64,000 nt of DNA from Brotaphodocola faecis (GTDB lineage Bacteria > Bacillota > Clostridia > Lachnospirales > Lachnospiraceae), in contig NZ_JBBMFJ010000003.1 of assembly GCF_040096075.1 (NCBI RefSeq), positions 62,001 through 126,000 on the forward strand. The letters are read 5' to 3'. The notes below the pieces were generated by a model. That model was not told the origin of the DNA and ran no database searches. It worked only from the letters and a program-made list of their open reading frames with translations. The position numbers and the translations under genes are program-made. Position 1 is the stretch's first letter; each line of letters starts with the position of its first letter. This document shows positions 45,079 to 53,051 of this stretch, piece by piece.

Positions 45079-45462
45079 ATGAAACTTCATGCGTCAGGCG
45101 AGGACTACTTAGAGGCCATACTAATGCTGCAAAAGAAATCCGGCATGGTACGCTCTGTTGATCTTGCCCGACACATGGGCTTTAGCAAACCGAGTATCAG
45201 CCATGCAGTAGGTGTCCTGCGGGACGGTGGCTTTCTGACCGTGGATAAAGATGGTTTTCTCCATCTGACAGACATAGGCCGGGAGATTGCCGAGAAAATT
45301 TATGAACGGCACCGATTCTTTACGGAGCAGCTTGTCGCTGCCGGTGTCGATCATGAAACGGCAGAGCAAGACGCCTGCCGGATAGAACACGCAATCAGCG
45401 AGGAATCCTTTCAGAAATTGAAAGACGCTTTAAGGAAGGAAGGTGATGACATGGGAAACTAG
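45079..45462 (+). CDS. DtxR/MntR-family metal-dependent regulator
   Basis: 127 residues. Winged helix near the N-terminus (LHASGEDYLEAILMLQKKSG, VDLARHMGFSKPSISHAV) and the metal-binding dimerisation part (HRFFTEQLVAAGVDHETAEQ and CRIEHAISEES). It should repress the uptake genes when iron or manganese is plentiful. ATG 45079 follows GGGAGGAA. The last codons, G GGA AAC then TAG, form a -1 slippery heptamer. Confidence 0.88.
   Translation: MKLHASGEDYLEAILMLQKKSGMVRSVDLARHMGFSKPSISHAVGVLRDGGFLTVDKDGFLHLTDIGREIAEKIYERHRFFTEQLVAAGVDHETAEQDACRIEHAISEESFQKLKDALRKEGDDMGN
45432..45462 (+). promoter_or_regulatory. candidate -1 programmed frameshift site
   Basis: Zero-frame codons ATG GGA AAC TAG (45451-45462) contain G GGA AAC, a canonical X XXY YYZ slippery heptamer, directly before the stop. 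A -1 slip continues into the next ORF with no stop. A purine-rich SD-like stretch (AAGGAAGGAAGGTGAT, 45432-45447) lies just upstream, as in dnaX. No clear 3' pseudoknot was identified. Confidence 0.6.
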
Positions 45463-45965
45463 CGGTACTTGATTTATCGGAGAATGGCCGGCAGATTGGT
45501 GAGAAACTTTTTGTTTTGCTTGATGTTGAGCAGAAACGCGAAATGATACAGTTTGTCCTTGAAACAGAACAACAGCAGGGCTTTTCGGCCATCCCATGTA
45601 CTAACCCGGATTCTTTTGGCGCACGGATAGATACGTCTCAACCTTTAACAGAAATTCGGGAAAGTGATCTGTATTTTTGTCTGGAAGAAAGAGAGGTCGC
45701 TGTCCAAGGGAAAAAGGTAGATTTGTCGGTCAGAGAGTTTAATGCCCTTTACTTATTGCTTATGAATCGAAGACGAGTAATGACCTTTGAAACCATAGCC
45801 TACCATGTATGGAGTGAGGAATATGTTGAGAACGAACTAACTGCGATTCATAACATAATGAGTCGGCTGCGGCAAAAACTCAAAATATCCCCGGACATTC
45901 CAGATTATATTATCAGTGTGCGCGGTGTTGGATATAAATTTGACACAACGCAGCAAAAGAAGTGA
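45453..45965 (+). CDS. OmpR-type winged-helix protein, no own start codon in frame
   Basis: About 170 residues from the frameshift point. The first part (GKLAVLDLSENGRQIGEK) may be a reduced receiver-like domain; residues 70-165 are an OmpR-type winged helix: LSVREFNALYLLLMNRRRV, then IMSRLRQKLKI and ISVRGVGYKFD. The frame opens at 45450 with no ATG or GTG; the first TTG (45516) has no SD. It is probably made as a -1 frameshift product fused to the DtxR protein, or from ATG 45451 followed by a slip. A mutation is the alternative. Confidence 0.7.
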   Translation, partial: GKLAVLDLSENGRQIGEKLFVLLDVEQKREMIQFVLETEQQQGFSAIPCTNPDSFGARIDTSQPLTEIRESDLYFCLEEREVAVQGKKVDLSVREFNALYLLLMNRRRVMTFETIAYHVWSEEYVENELTAIHNIMSRLRQKLKISPDIPDYIISVRGVGYKFDTTQQKK

Positions 45966-46181
45966 AATTACAACATCTTGATTAACTTCTGAGAAAAAGG
46001 TGAACGGAGGCTGATTACTATACCCTATATAATGTCCCCAAAGTAACAGATTGGGGGAAGTATAAAAGCAATACCGTTCTAATCTGTTTGTGCTCCCCCA
46101 GGTATGGGGGCAGACATGCACATTTGGAAGGTCCAATATTTCTACAGAAACCGACAACGATATAGCCGAAAATCTTTTAGT

Positions 46182-46212
46182 GCCGCAGCTCAAAACGCTG
46201 CGGCGCTTTTTG
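46182..46212 (+). terminator. leader terminator 1
   Basis: GCCGCAGC (46182-46189) pairs with GCTGCGGC (46197-46204), followed by GCTTTTTG. Confidence 0.75.
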
Positions 46213-46263
46213 TATCGACATATTTTTATCCTTTTCCCCAATACTCAACAAAATATTCCTATG

Positions 46264-46300
46264 AGCGCGTTCCTGAAATAAAACAGGTACGCGCTTTTTT
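46264..46300 (+). terminator. leader terminator 2
   Basis: AGCGCGT (46264-46270) pairs with ACGCGCT (46289-46295), with inner CCTG/CAGG pairing, followed by six T. Confidence 0.8.
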
Positions 46301-46426
46301 CATATCTGAAAGGCGGACAAGCCTATCTGATTTTTTTCTTGTAGGCGGAACTCCTGGCTGTCGCTCCCCGCCCTCTGATTTCGATTTTGCCTATCAACTC
46401 AAAAATTGAAATTGGAGGATAATCTA

Positions 46427-46849
46427 ATGAAAAAGATCAATCTGCGGGATTATTACCCGTTTTATACAACTGATACCATTGTGGAAGTGCCGGACGAAGT
46501 GGCTGATTTGCTCCATGAGTATAAGCTGAATGAGGCGGCTTATATTTTGCGTACATACCGGCACAAAGCATATTTTTCGCTGGACTATGATGCCAATGTC
46601 GAGCGTGACGCTCTGGTAATTGTCCTGACACCTGCGGATATTTTGGAACGGAAAGAAGAAAATGCCAGGCTGTATCAGGCACTTGCCTCTTTGCCGGAGA
46701 AACAGCGGAATCGGATTTATGCGCACTATTTTCTTGGCATGAGCAAATCGGATATTGCAAAAGCGGAGGGCACCCATAAGAGCCGAATTACTCGCTCTAT
46801 CAATGCCGGCCTGCGAAGTTTGGAAAAGTTTTTGAAAGAACTTTCCTGA
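46427..46849 (+). CDS. sigma-70-like regulator of the ICE
   Basis: 140 residues. The C-terminal part is a sigma region-4 helix-turn-helix: LASLPEKQRNRIYAHYFLGM then SDIAKAEGTHKSRITRSI. Region 2 is not recognisable; the N-terminus (INLRDYYPFYTTDTIVEVP) is the form common to small ICE sigma-like proteins. It probably activates recombination or transfer genes. It is controlled by the two-terminator leader. ATG 46427 follows GGAGG. Confidence 0.82.
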   Translation: MKKINLRDYYPFYTTDTIVEVPDEVADLLHEYKLNEAAYILRTYRHKAYFSLDYDANVERDALVIVLTPADILERKEENARLYQALASLPEKQRNRIYAHYFLGMSKSDIAKAEGTHKSRITRSINAGLRSLEKFLKELS

Positions 46850-47445
46850 CAGACGGCAACTTTGCCCCCGAAAATGAAATGAATAATAGAGGGACATATT
46901 CGGCAGACAAGTCCAATGGGTGCGGCCATACAGCACATGCTCTGGTCCACCCCAACTATAAAATGTCATAATGGCCGTGCCCTCGTTGCACTTTGACAAC
47001 CGAATATACGTTGCTATGGGTACGTCATTCTGTGTTCCGAGCGGCAAATGGAGCGGCGCAAAGACAGGCAGCCAGGGAGGTGATGAATCCGGCTGTCCGA
47101 GCGATCCACGCAATCCATTGACCCGGCTGTGGCAGGCCGGGCGCGACGACGGCGCAGATCATAATGGTACTTTTTCACAATCTCTCACGGACTTGAAGGG
47201 AAGTCCCTGCGGTGTGCGCTTGCTCTGGCAAAGCGGCGGCATCTGCGGGGCTATGATGCGGTAAAGCTGGCCGCAGCCTATGGCAACCCCGCTTTGTGTA
47301 GACAGAGCTGCCGGGGGGCGTGGCAAATACGGCAAGCAAAATCGAAATCAGATACAATGGGCCGGACCTGTTTCTATTTATAGGGCGGGTCCGGCTTATT
47401 CATGTGGTTTTGATAGACCAGTAATTTCAGGAAGGAGTTGGTATT
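46850..47445. other. non-coding or decayed stretch upstream of the recombination module
   Basis: About 600 bases. A hairpin GCCGGACC/GGTCCGGC (47361-47368 with 47388-47395) is the clearest structure. A reading frame of about 70 codons (near 47170-47388) reads LRGYDAVKLAAAYGNPALC and has no start codon, so it may be a gene remnant. Nothing else could be assigned. Confidence 0.4.
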
Positions 47446-47658
47446 ATGGAGAATATTACTGCTGGCGGAAGCGGTTCATTGGTAGACATTCGGGATGTCA
47501 CCGTGGATAAGGAGCTTCCCCGCGAGGAACGAATCACTGAATTTGTGCGCCAGATCAAAAACCCTTACCGTTTTAAGTGCGGACGTTTTACCGTCCGGGC
47601 CAGCTTTGCCCCTGGCGGTGCCACCCTGGAGGAATGTATCAAGGGTATTTTACGGTGA
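47446..47658 (+). CDS. small conserved protein upstream of serine recombinases
   Basis: 70 residues. Conserved core: RIxEFVRQIKNPYRFKCG type helix followed by FTVRASFAPGGATLEECI. Proteins of this form lie upstream of ICE recombinase genes and loosely resemble the TnpW group; a directionality-factor role is a guess. SD AAGGAG precedes ATG. Confidence 0.6.
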   Translation: MENITAGGSGSLVDIRDVTVDKELPREERITEFVRQIKNPYRFKCGRFTVRASFAPGGATLEECIKGILR

Positions 47659-47682
47659 AGCAAAATTTCTTCCAGAAAAGGG

Positions 47683-47711
47683 CTGACTTTCCCGTAAGAG
47701 CGTGGTACAAT
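47683..47711 (+). promoter_or_regulatory. promoter of the recombinase operon
   Basis: CTGACT (47683-47688), 17-base spacer, TACAAT (47706-47711), about 85 bases before the first recombinase start. Confidence 0.55.
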
Positions 47712-47797
47712 AAGAGTCGGAAAAGGAATTGAATACGGCATAACCACACTTCTTGAATTGCGGGGATTTTTCTGCGCAACGAAAGGAGTGTTTTTTT

Positions 47798-49426
47798 ATG
47801 CAGGTTTATAAAGCTATTAAGTATATCCGTCTTTCCTATACGGATGACAAGTCGGTGGAAAGTGACAGCGTTGCCAATCAGCGGCGGCTCATTGATGATT
47901 TCATTGCCCGGCACCCGGAGATTGAGGTTGTGGCAGAAAAGATTGACGACGGTTACAGCGGTGTCCTCTTTGACCGTCCAGCATTTCAGGAAATGATGCG
48001 GATGATCGAACAGGGCGAGGCTAACTGTGTCATTGTAAAAGACCTTTCCCGCCTGGGGCGTGAGTACATAGAGACGGGCCGTTATATGCGTCGGGTATTT
48101 CCGGCCTACGGCGTCCGTTTTATCGCCATCAATGACAATGTAGACACGGAAAATGACGCTGCAGATGATCTCACCGTATCGGTAAAAAACATTATGAACG
48201 AGGCATACTGCCGGGATATTTCCGTAAAGACCCGGAGTGCCCTGGATGTGAAACGACGCAGCGGTGATTTTGTTGGAGCTTTTACTATTTACGGTTATGT
48301 AAAAACTGGCGACAAGCATAAGAGTTTGGAAGTTGACGAGTATGCAGCGGGTGTGGTACGGGATATTTTCAGAAAGCGTCTGGAAGGATTCAGTGCTTCC
48401 CATATTGCTGATGAACTGAACCGCATGGGTATTCTCTCTCCGCTGGCTTATAAGAGGAATCACGGGATGCCCCATGCCAAAGGCGGCTATACGGACCGTA
48501 AGGATTGTAAATGGTCTGCCACTACCATCATCCGCATTTTGAAGGACGAAACCTATACCGGGACACTGGTGCAGGGAAAACAGACAACGCCCCACTTCAA
48601 ATTGAAGGAGCGTGAGGATAAGCCTTCATCCGAGTGGATTCGTGTAGAGGGCACCCATGAGGCGATTATCCAGAAACACGATTTTGACCTGATTCAGCGA
48701 CTTCGCCGGATTGACACCCGGACCTCTCCTAAATCGGATAAGGTATATCTGTTCTCCGGTATTTTGATCTGTGGATGCTGCGGCTGCCGCATGACCCGTA
48801 AGACAAACCGCTACAAAGACAAGGAATACCACTACTACTATTGCCCTACGGGCAAAAAGAATGGCTGCGCTTCCTCTGTGATGCTGAAAGAGGACGACTT
48901 GATCGAGTGTGTGCAGGACAGCTTAAAGGGCCATATTGAAAATGTGGCTTCTCTGGATTCGCTGTTGTCCAGTATCAGTCAGGAACGGATCAACCGGGAA
49001 CTGGCCCAGGAATACGCCGGACAGATCAGAGCCAATGAAAAACAGTTGGCACAGATTGAGGGTTTCAAGACGAAGCTCTATGAAAATCTGGTGAGCGGGA
49101 TTCTTACCAAAGAAGAATATCTATCCTACAAGCGGAAATACAATGCGGACATTGAATTGCTGCAAAAGGCAGTTGCGGAATGGGAGGAACGGCTGACAGA
49201 TGTATTGGAAAACCGCAGCGAGCGGAACCGCTGGATCAATCACTTCATGCAGTTTTCCACGATGGAGGAAATTGACCGCCGCGCAGTCATGCAGCTTATC
49301 CGCAGTATTCGCGTGATTAGCAAGGACGAGCTGCATATTGAATTTAATTATCAGGACGAATACAAAAAAGCGGTTGCCCTGGCAGAGCAGATCGTAGAAC
49401 AGGCCGCGGAAAGGAAGGTGGGTTAA
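47798..49426 (+). CDS. large serine recombinase 1 of three
   Basis: 542 residues. Catalytic Ser13 in AIKYIRLSYTDD; VIVKDLSRLGREYIETGRY; recombinase domain about 165-290; zinc ribbon CGCCGCRMTRK with YYYCPTGKKNGC; coiled coil 400-470. Complete and apparently active. ATG 47798 follows AAAGGAGTG. It is directly followed by the second recombinase ATG, and the three form one translational unit. Confidence 0.93.
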   Translation: MQVYKAIKYIRLSYTDDKSVESDSVANQRRLIDDFIARHPEIEVVAEKIDDGYSGVLFDRPAFQEMMRMIEQGEANCVIVKDLSRLGREYIETGRYMRRVFPAYGVRFIAINDNVDTENDAADDLTVSVKNIMNEAYCRDISVKTRSALDVKRRSGDFVGAFTIYGYVKTGDKHKSLEVDEYAAGVVRDIFRKRLEGFSASHIADELNRMGILSPLAYKRNHGMPHAKGGYTDRKDCKWSATTIIRILKDETYTGTLVQGKQTTPHFKLKEREDKPSSEWIRVEGTHEAIIQKHDFDLIQRLRRIDTRTSPKSDKVYLFSGILICGCCGCRMTRKTNRYKDKEYHYYYCPTGKKNGCASSVMLKEDDLIECVQDSLKGHIENVASLDSLLSSISQERINRELAQEYAGQIRANEKQLAQIEGFKTKLYENLVSGILTKEEYLSYKRKYNADIELLQKAVAEWEERLTDVLENRSERNRWINHFMQFSTMEEIDRRAVMQLIRSIRVISKDELHIEFNYQDEYKKAVALAEQIVEQAAERKVG

Positions 49427-51079
49427 ATGGCAAGAAAGAGCAGAAAAGAAACAGTAATCACGGCTGAGCCAGTACCATCTTTATATGTTCATGTAGCACT
49501 GTATATCCGGCTTTCCGTGGAGGATAACAAGAAACGGGGATGTTCGGTGGAAAACCAAAAGCTGGTCCTGAATGATTTTCTTGCTGATAAACCGGATTTT
49601 GTCGTCTATGATACCTATATCGACAACGGCATGACGGGCACGAATTTCCATCGTCCGGGCTTTCAACAGATGCTTTCGGATATTGAGGCAGGCTATATCA
49701 ACTGTGTGATTGTTAAGGACCTATCCCGCCTGGGGCGTAATTCCATTGATACCGGCTATTATATCGAACAGTATTTCTACACGCACAATGTCCGTTTTAT
49801 TGCGGTTACAGATCAGTTTGATACGGCAGACCCCGGCAATCTTCACGGAGGCATTATGCTTCCGCTGAAAAACATGATAAATGAAGCCTATTCGCTGGAT
49901 ATTGGCCGGAAGATCAAGGCCCAGGCAAGGCAGGCCATGAAAGACGGTGACTATATTGGCGCACGGGCTCCATACGGCTACCGGAAAGACCCGGAGAACT
50001 GTCATAAACTGCTGATTGACGAGGCCGCCGCTCCTGTTGTGCAGCAGATTTTCCAGTGGGCTTATGAGCGTGTAGCGTTAAACCGTATTGTGCGTAATCT
50101 GAATGAAATGGGGATTCCTGCCCCAAGCCATTATAAAAAGACTACCGGTGAAATTACCAGCCCTGGGCTGATCGGGAGCGGGAAATGGCAGACCCGTACT
50201 GTAATGAAGATACTGGAAAGTGAGGTTTATACCGGTGATCTGGTACAGGGCAAGACCAAAATTGTAGACCACCAGCAGGTACAGGCCGGAGACGATAATC
50301 TGATCGTTGCAAGGCATACCCATGAGCCTATTATCAGCCATGCGGTTTTTGAGGCGGTACAGGACTATCGGAAACAGGTCTGCGAGCAAAGCAAGGCTGT
50401 GCCAAAAAAACCATATACCCCCAATATCTTTAAGGGAAAGGTATTCTGTGCGGATTGCGGCAGGAGTCTCCACCGGCAGCGGGCGGAGCGCAAAAAAGGG
50501 CCGGATATTTACTGGTTTCATTGCCTTACCAACAGCCGGGTAGAAAAAGATAGCTGCAAGGGTGTGATGATACAGGAAACGGAGCTGATCGCTACGGTCA
50601 CATCTGTTTTGGAGAAAGAGCTGACGGTTGCCCTGGGAATGTCTCTCCCCCTCTTTCAGTTGGAGGCAAGGCAAAAACAGGAAAAGGATAAACTCAGGGG
50701 CCAGATGTCATCCAAACGGCAGGAAATTGAAAAGAAACGCCGGTTGATCCGCGGCCTATATGAGAACTTTGTACAGGGTGTTTTGACAAGCGAGGAATAC
50801 TTTGAACTGAAAGCGGATTATGAGGAATCCATCAATACACTGTCCGGTGAGATCACCGAGCTTGAAAGGGATATGGATGCTCTCGACGAACAGTTTGTAC
50901 GCTACCGGACTATGGAAAAGGATGCAAAGTCACTGGCAAAGGATCACCTGCTTACGGCAGAACTGATTGACCGGCTGATTGAGCGGATCGAGATAGACCA
51001 CAAACGGGATATTCATGTGACCTTCCGCTTTAAGAGTGAATTTCAGGGAAAGGAAGTGGAGTCATGCGCAAATATGTAA
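49427..51079 (+). CDS. large serine recombinase 2 of three
   Basis: 550 residues with a 20-residue N-terminal extension. Catalytic Ser30 in VALYIRLSVED; VIVKDLSRLGRNSIDTGYY; zinc ribbon CADCGRSLHRQ with FHCLTNSRVEKDSC; long coiled coil (430-500). It begins at the base after the first recombinase stop and overlaps the third by 16 bases. It is clearly diverged from the other two, so not a recent duplicate. Confidence 0.93.
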   Translation: MARKSRKETVITAEPVPSLYVHVALYIRLSVEDNKKRGCSVENQKLVLNDFLADKPDFVVYDTYIDNGMTGTNFHRPGFQQMLSDIEAGYINCVIVKDLSRLGRNSIDTGYYIEQYFYTHNVRFIAVTDQFDTADPGNLHGGIMLPLKNMINEAYSLDIGRKIKAQARQAMKDGDYIGARAPYGYRKDPENCHKLLIDEAAAPVVQQIFQWAYERVALNRIVRNLNEMGIPAPSHYKKTTGEITSPGLIGSGKWQTRTVMKILESEVYTGDLVQGKTKIVDHQQVQAGDDNLIVARHTHEPIISHAVFEAVQDYRKQVCEQSKAVPKKPYTPNIFKGKVFCADCGRSLHRQRAERKKGPDIYWFHCLTNSRVEKDSCKGVMIQETELIATVTSVLEKELTVALGMSLPLFQLEARQKQEKDKLRGQMSSKRQEIEKKRRLIRGLYENFVQGVLTSEEYFELKADYEESINTLSGEITELERDMDALDEQFVRYRTMEKDAKSLAKDHLLTAELIDRLIERIEIDHKRDIHVTFRFKSEFQGKEVESCANM

Positions 51080-52605
51080 TTGCCCTTTATATTCGGTTAT
51101 CCGTGGAGGATATTAAGACAGAAAGTTTGAGTATTCCGAACCAGCGCCTTATCCTGCGGGAAAAAGCCATGTCGCTGCCGGAATGGGATAATGGCGAGGT
51201 TTTGGAGTTTGTCGATAATGGCCATACGGGTACGAATTTTGAACGTCCCGCAGTGCAGGAGCTTTTGACGATGGTGCAGGCAGGAAGTATCGACTGTATC
51301 ATTGTCAAAGACCTATCCCGGTTTGGACGCAACAGCATTGAGACCGGTTATTTCATCGAGCGGGTGTTTCCGCTCTATCACACCCGGTTTATCTCTGTCA
51401 GCGACGATTTTGACACCGTCAATTTCAAAGGAGATACCGGAGGGATTGATGTTGCCTTTAAGTATCTTATCAGCGAGTGCTACAGCCGTGATATGTCCAT
51501 GAAAACAAAAAGCGCCAAATATGCGAAGATGCGCCGGGGCGAGTACCAGAGCGTTATCTGTCCTTACGGCTACCGCAAAAGCGCAGACGGGCGTATGGAG
51601 CCGGACGAAAATGTTGCGGGAAATGTCCGTCTGATATTTGAATGGGCGGCTGAAGGCAATACCGCAGCAGAGATCACCCGCAAGTTGTACGCCCTCCATA
51701 TTCCCACGCCTGGAGAGTATCGGAGGGATAACGGAAAAGACCATTATAATGTGTCAAGGACACACGGCGTATGGAGCAGTTCAACAGTCCTGCGGATGCT
51801 GGAGGATCAGCGGTATATCGGCACCTACATAATCGGCAAACGCAAGGTGCAGGAAATCGGCAGCCGCTGCATGAAGCTCAAAGATGAAAGCGAGTGGTTC
51901 AAAATCCCCGACCATCATTCCGCGATTGTCAGCAAGGAATTGTTTGAGCAGGCCAATACTTCTATTAAGCGTTTTTCCCTCCCCAATAAAAAAAGGCGTG
52001 ACTATCTGCTTCGGGGAAAGGTGTTTTGTGGATGCTGCGATCATGCTATGTCACTCAGAAATGGAGCATGGTTTTATTGCCGTCATTCCGAAGTGTCAGA
52101 AAGTTTTCCCTGTCATGGCGTGCGGGTAAAGATGGCTGATCTGGAGCAGGTAGTCTTTGAGACGATCCGGGCGCAGATGTGTCCGGCGTTGGGAATCGAC
52201 GGCAGTAAAGATAAGCTGGATTTACAGACGGTCCAGCAGGCCGAGCATGAAGATAAGTTGCGGGCTATACAGGACAGCAAACGGCAGCTTTATGAACGGT
52301 ATGCGCTTGGCGAGATCGATCTGGAAACCTACCGGTCACAGAAAGCAGTATATGACGCGGAACTGGTACAGGCCAAGAATGTCCATGCCGCTATCACAGC
52401 GCAGACCAAACAGATACAGAGTGATTATGAGGCGAGGCTGAAACAGCGGGAAATTGTTCAGGAAGTAGGCAGCACCGATGTCCTGACGCAATCGCTGATA
52501 GACCGGCTTATCAACAGGGTATATGTTTTTCCTGGGGATCGGATTGAGATAGAATATGTTACGCAGGACTTTTTAGGAACGGAGAAATCTGGAAAGGAAG
52601 CATGA
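51064..52605 (+). CDS. large serine recombinase 3 of three
   Basis: 513 residues. Catalytic Ser13 in IALYIRLSVED; IIVKDLSRFGRNSIETGYF; zinc ribbon CGCCDHAMSLRNGAW with FYCRHSEVSESFPC; shorter coiled coil. Its last bases overlap a 39-codon ORF by four bases. It lies nearest the ICE right end. Confidence 0.93.
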   Translation: MRKYVIALYIRLSVEDIKTESLSIPNQRLILREKAMSLPEWDNGEVLEFVDNGHTGTNFERPAVQELLTMVQAGSIDCIIVKDLSRFGRNSIETGYFIERVFPLYHTRFISVSDDFDTVNFKGDTGGIDVAFKYLISECYSRDMSMKTKSAKYAKMRRGEYQSVICPYGYRKSADGRMEPDENVAGNVRLIFEWAAEGNTAAEITRKLYALHIPTPGEYRRDNGKDHYNVSRTHGVWSSSTVLRMLEDQRYIGTYIIGKRKVQEIGSRCMKLKDESEWFKIPDHHSAIVSKELFEQANTSIKRFSLPNKKRRDYLLRGKVFCGCCDHAMSLRNGAWFYCRHSEVSESFPCHGVRVKMADLEQVVFETIRAQMCPALGIDGSKDKLDLQTVQQAEHEDKLRAIQDSKRQLYERYALGEIDLETYRSQKAVYDAELVQAKNVHAAITAQTKQIQSDYEARLKQREIVQEVGSTDVLTQSLIDRLINRVYVFPGDRIEIEYVTQDFLGTEKSGKEA

Positions 52606-52721
52606 GCCATGAATACCGTATGGAACAGCTACGGGCAGCTATTGCAGCTGCCCGAAAAAACTTCAAAAAAGATGCAAATTTTTTTGTCGTGGGCTTGACA
52701 TACGGGTGTCGCAAGGCATGA
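52602..52721 (+). CDS. 39-residue ORF crossing the ICE right end
   Basis: Starts with ATGA overlapping the third recombinase stop, so translation would be coupled. The body (MEQLRAAIAAARKNFKKDAN) is basic and helical; the last residues (GCRKA) are encoded by target-gene DNA. It would therefore end differently at each integration site or in the excised circle. Coding status is uncertain. Confidence 0.4.
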   Translation: MSHEYRMEQLRAAIAAARKNFKKDANFFVVGLTYGCRKA

Positions 52722-52912
52722 ATTTTAATACGATGAACACCTGCTAAATTTGACAACTTTTCCAAAGCTCTGGGAAGCGTTGTTTTACTGGTTGGAGTTC
52801 CGTTATAACTTAGTACAAGTGGACAATCGGGAAGAACCTGTTGCTGAACACTTTGCCAAGCATTTAGCTCATTGAGTGTATCAAAGGTCTTCTCTGGGTG
52901 TTGTCCGGCAAA
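52706..52912 (-). pseudogene. int: remnant of a tyrosine-integrase gene, the ICE target
   Basis: The minus strand reads TFDTLNELNAWQSVQQQ, then LSYNGTPTSKTTLPRALEKL, then SNLAGVHRIKIHALRH and breaks at the ICE end. This is the C-terminal catalytic region of a Tn916/phage-type tyrosine integrase up to the Arg-His of the LRHxH motif. The remaining C-terminus should lie at the far left end of the ICE. Upstream, beyond a stop at 52913, the frame is broken and an IS follows. Confidence 0.8.
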
Positions 52913-53018
52913 TTAAACGATGCTCCATCCGGCAGATTATTTCGAGCTGATTTGGAGTTCCTACAGAGATGCCCGTCACTTTAAAAGCAACTGTTTCATC
53001 GAATTGTTTTCCTGACAG

Positions 53019-53047
53019 AAAAACTCCCGCAAATTAATTGCGGGAGC
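53019..53047 (-). terminator. terminator of the IS operon
   Basis: On the minus strand GCTCCCGC-type stem (CTCCCGC 53024-53030 with GCGGGAG 53040-53046) is followed by five T, directly after the ATPase stop codon. Confidence 0.85.
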
Positions 53048-53051
53048 CTTC

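Larger units (their letters stand above)
46028..46300 (+). promoter_or_regulatory. structured leader of the sigma-factor gene (attenuator)
   Basis: A TATAAT box (46028-46033) precedes hairpins CCCCAA/TTGGGG (46036-46056) and CCCCCA/TGGGGG (46095-46110), an internal short reading frame starting at ATG 46104 or 46116, and two rho-independent terminators. The layout recalls the Tn916 tet(M)/orf12 attenuator, where ribosomes on a leader peptide prevent termination. The peptide runs through both terminators. No good -35 is seen. Confidence 0.6.
8546..52717 (+). mobile_element. Tn1549/CTn-like integrative conjugative element (left part outside window)
   Basis: Contiguous plus-strand conjugation genes, cargo and a three-gene serine recombinase module, ending where a tyrosine-integrase reading frame resumes. 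The coupling protein (VirD4/TcpA type), the 5' part of maff2 and the left end are expected left of the nested IME. GC is high in the backbone and lower in the 37-46 kb cargo, consistent with modular acquisition. Confidence 0.8.

Noticed and set aside
46090..46409. Overlapping 63- and 101-codon frames before the sigma gene as ordinary genes
   Set aside because: They run through two terminators and have no SD; better explained as a leader peptide in an attenuator.
46971..47264. A 97-codon frame upstream of the recombination module
   Set aside because: No ribosome site, Gly/Ser-rich nonsense-like composition, no family resemblance.
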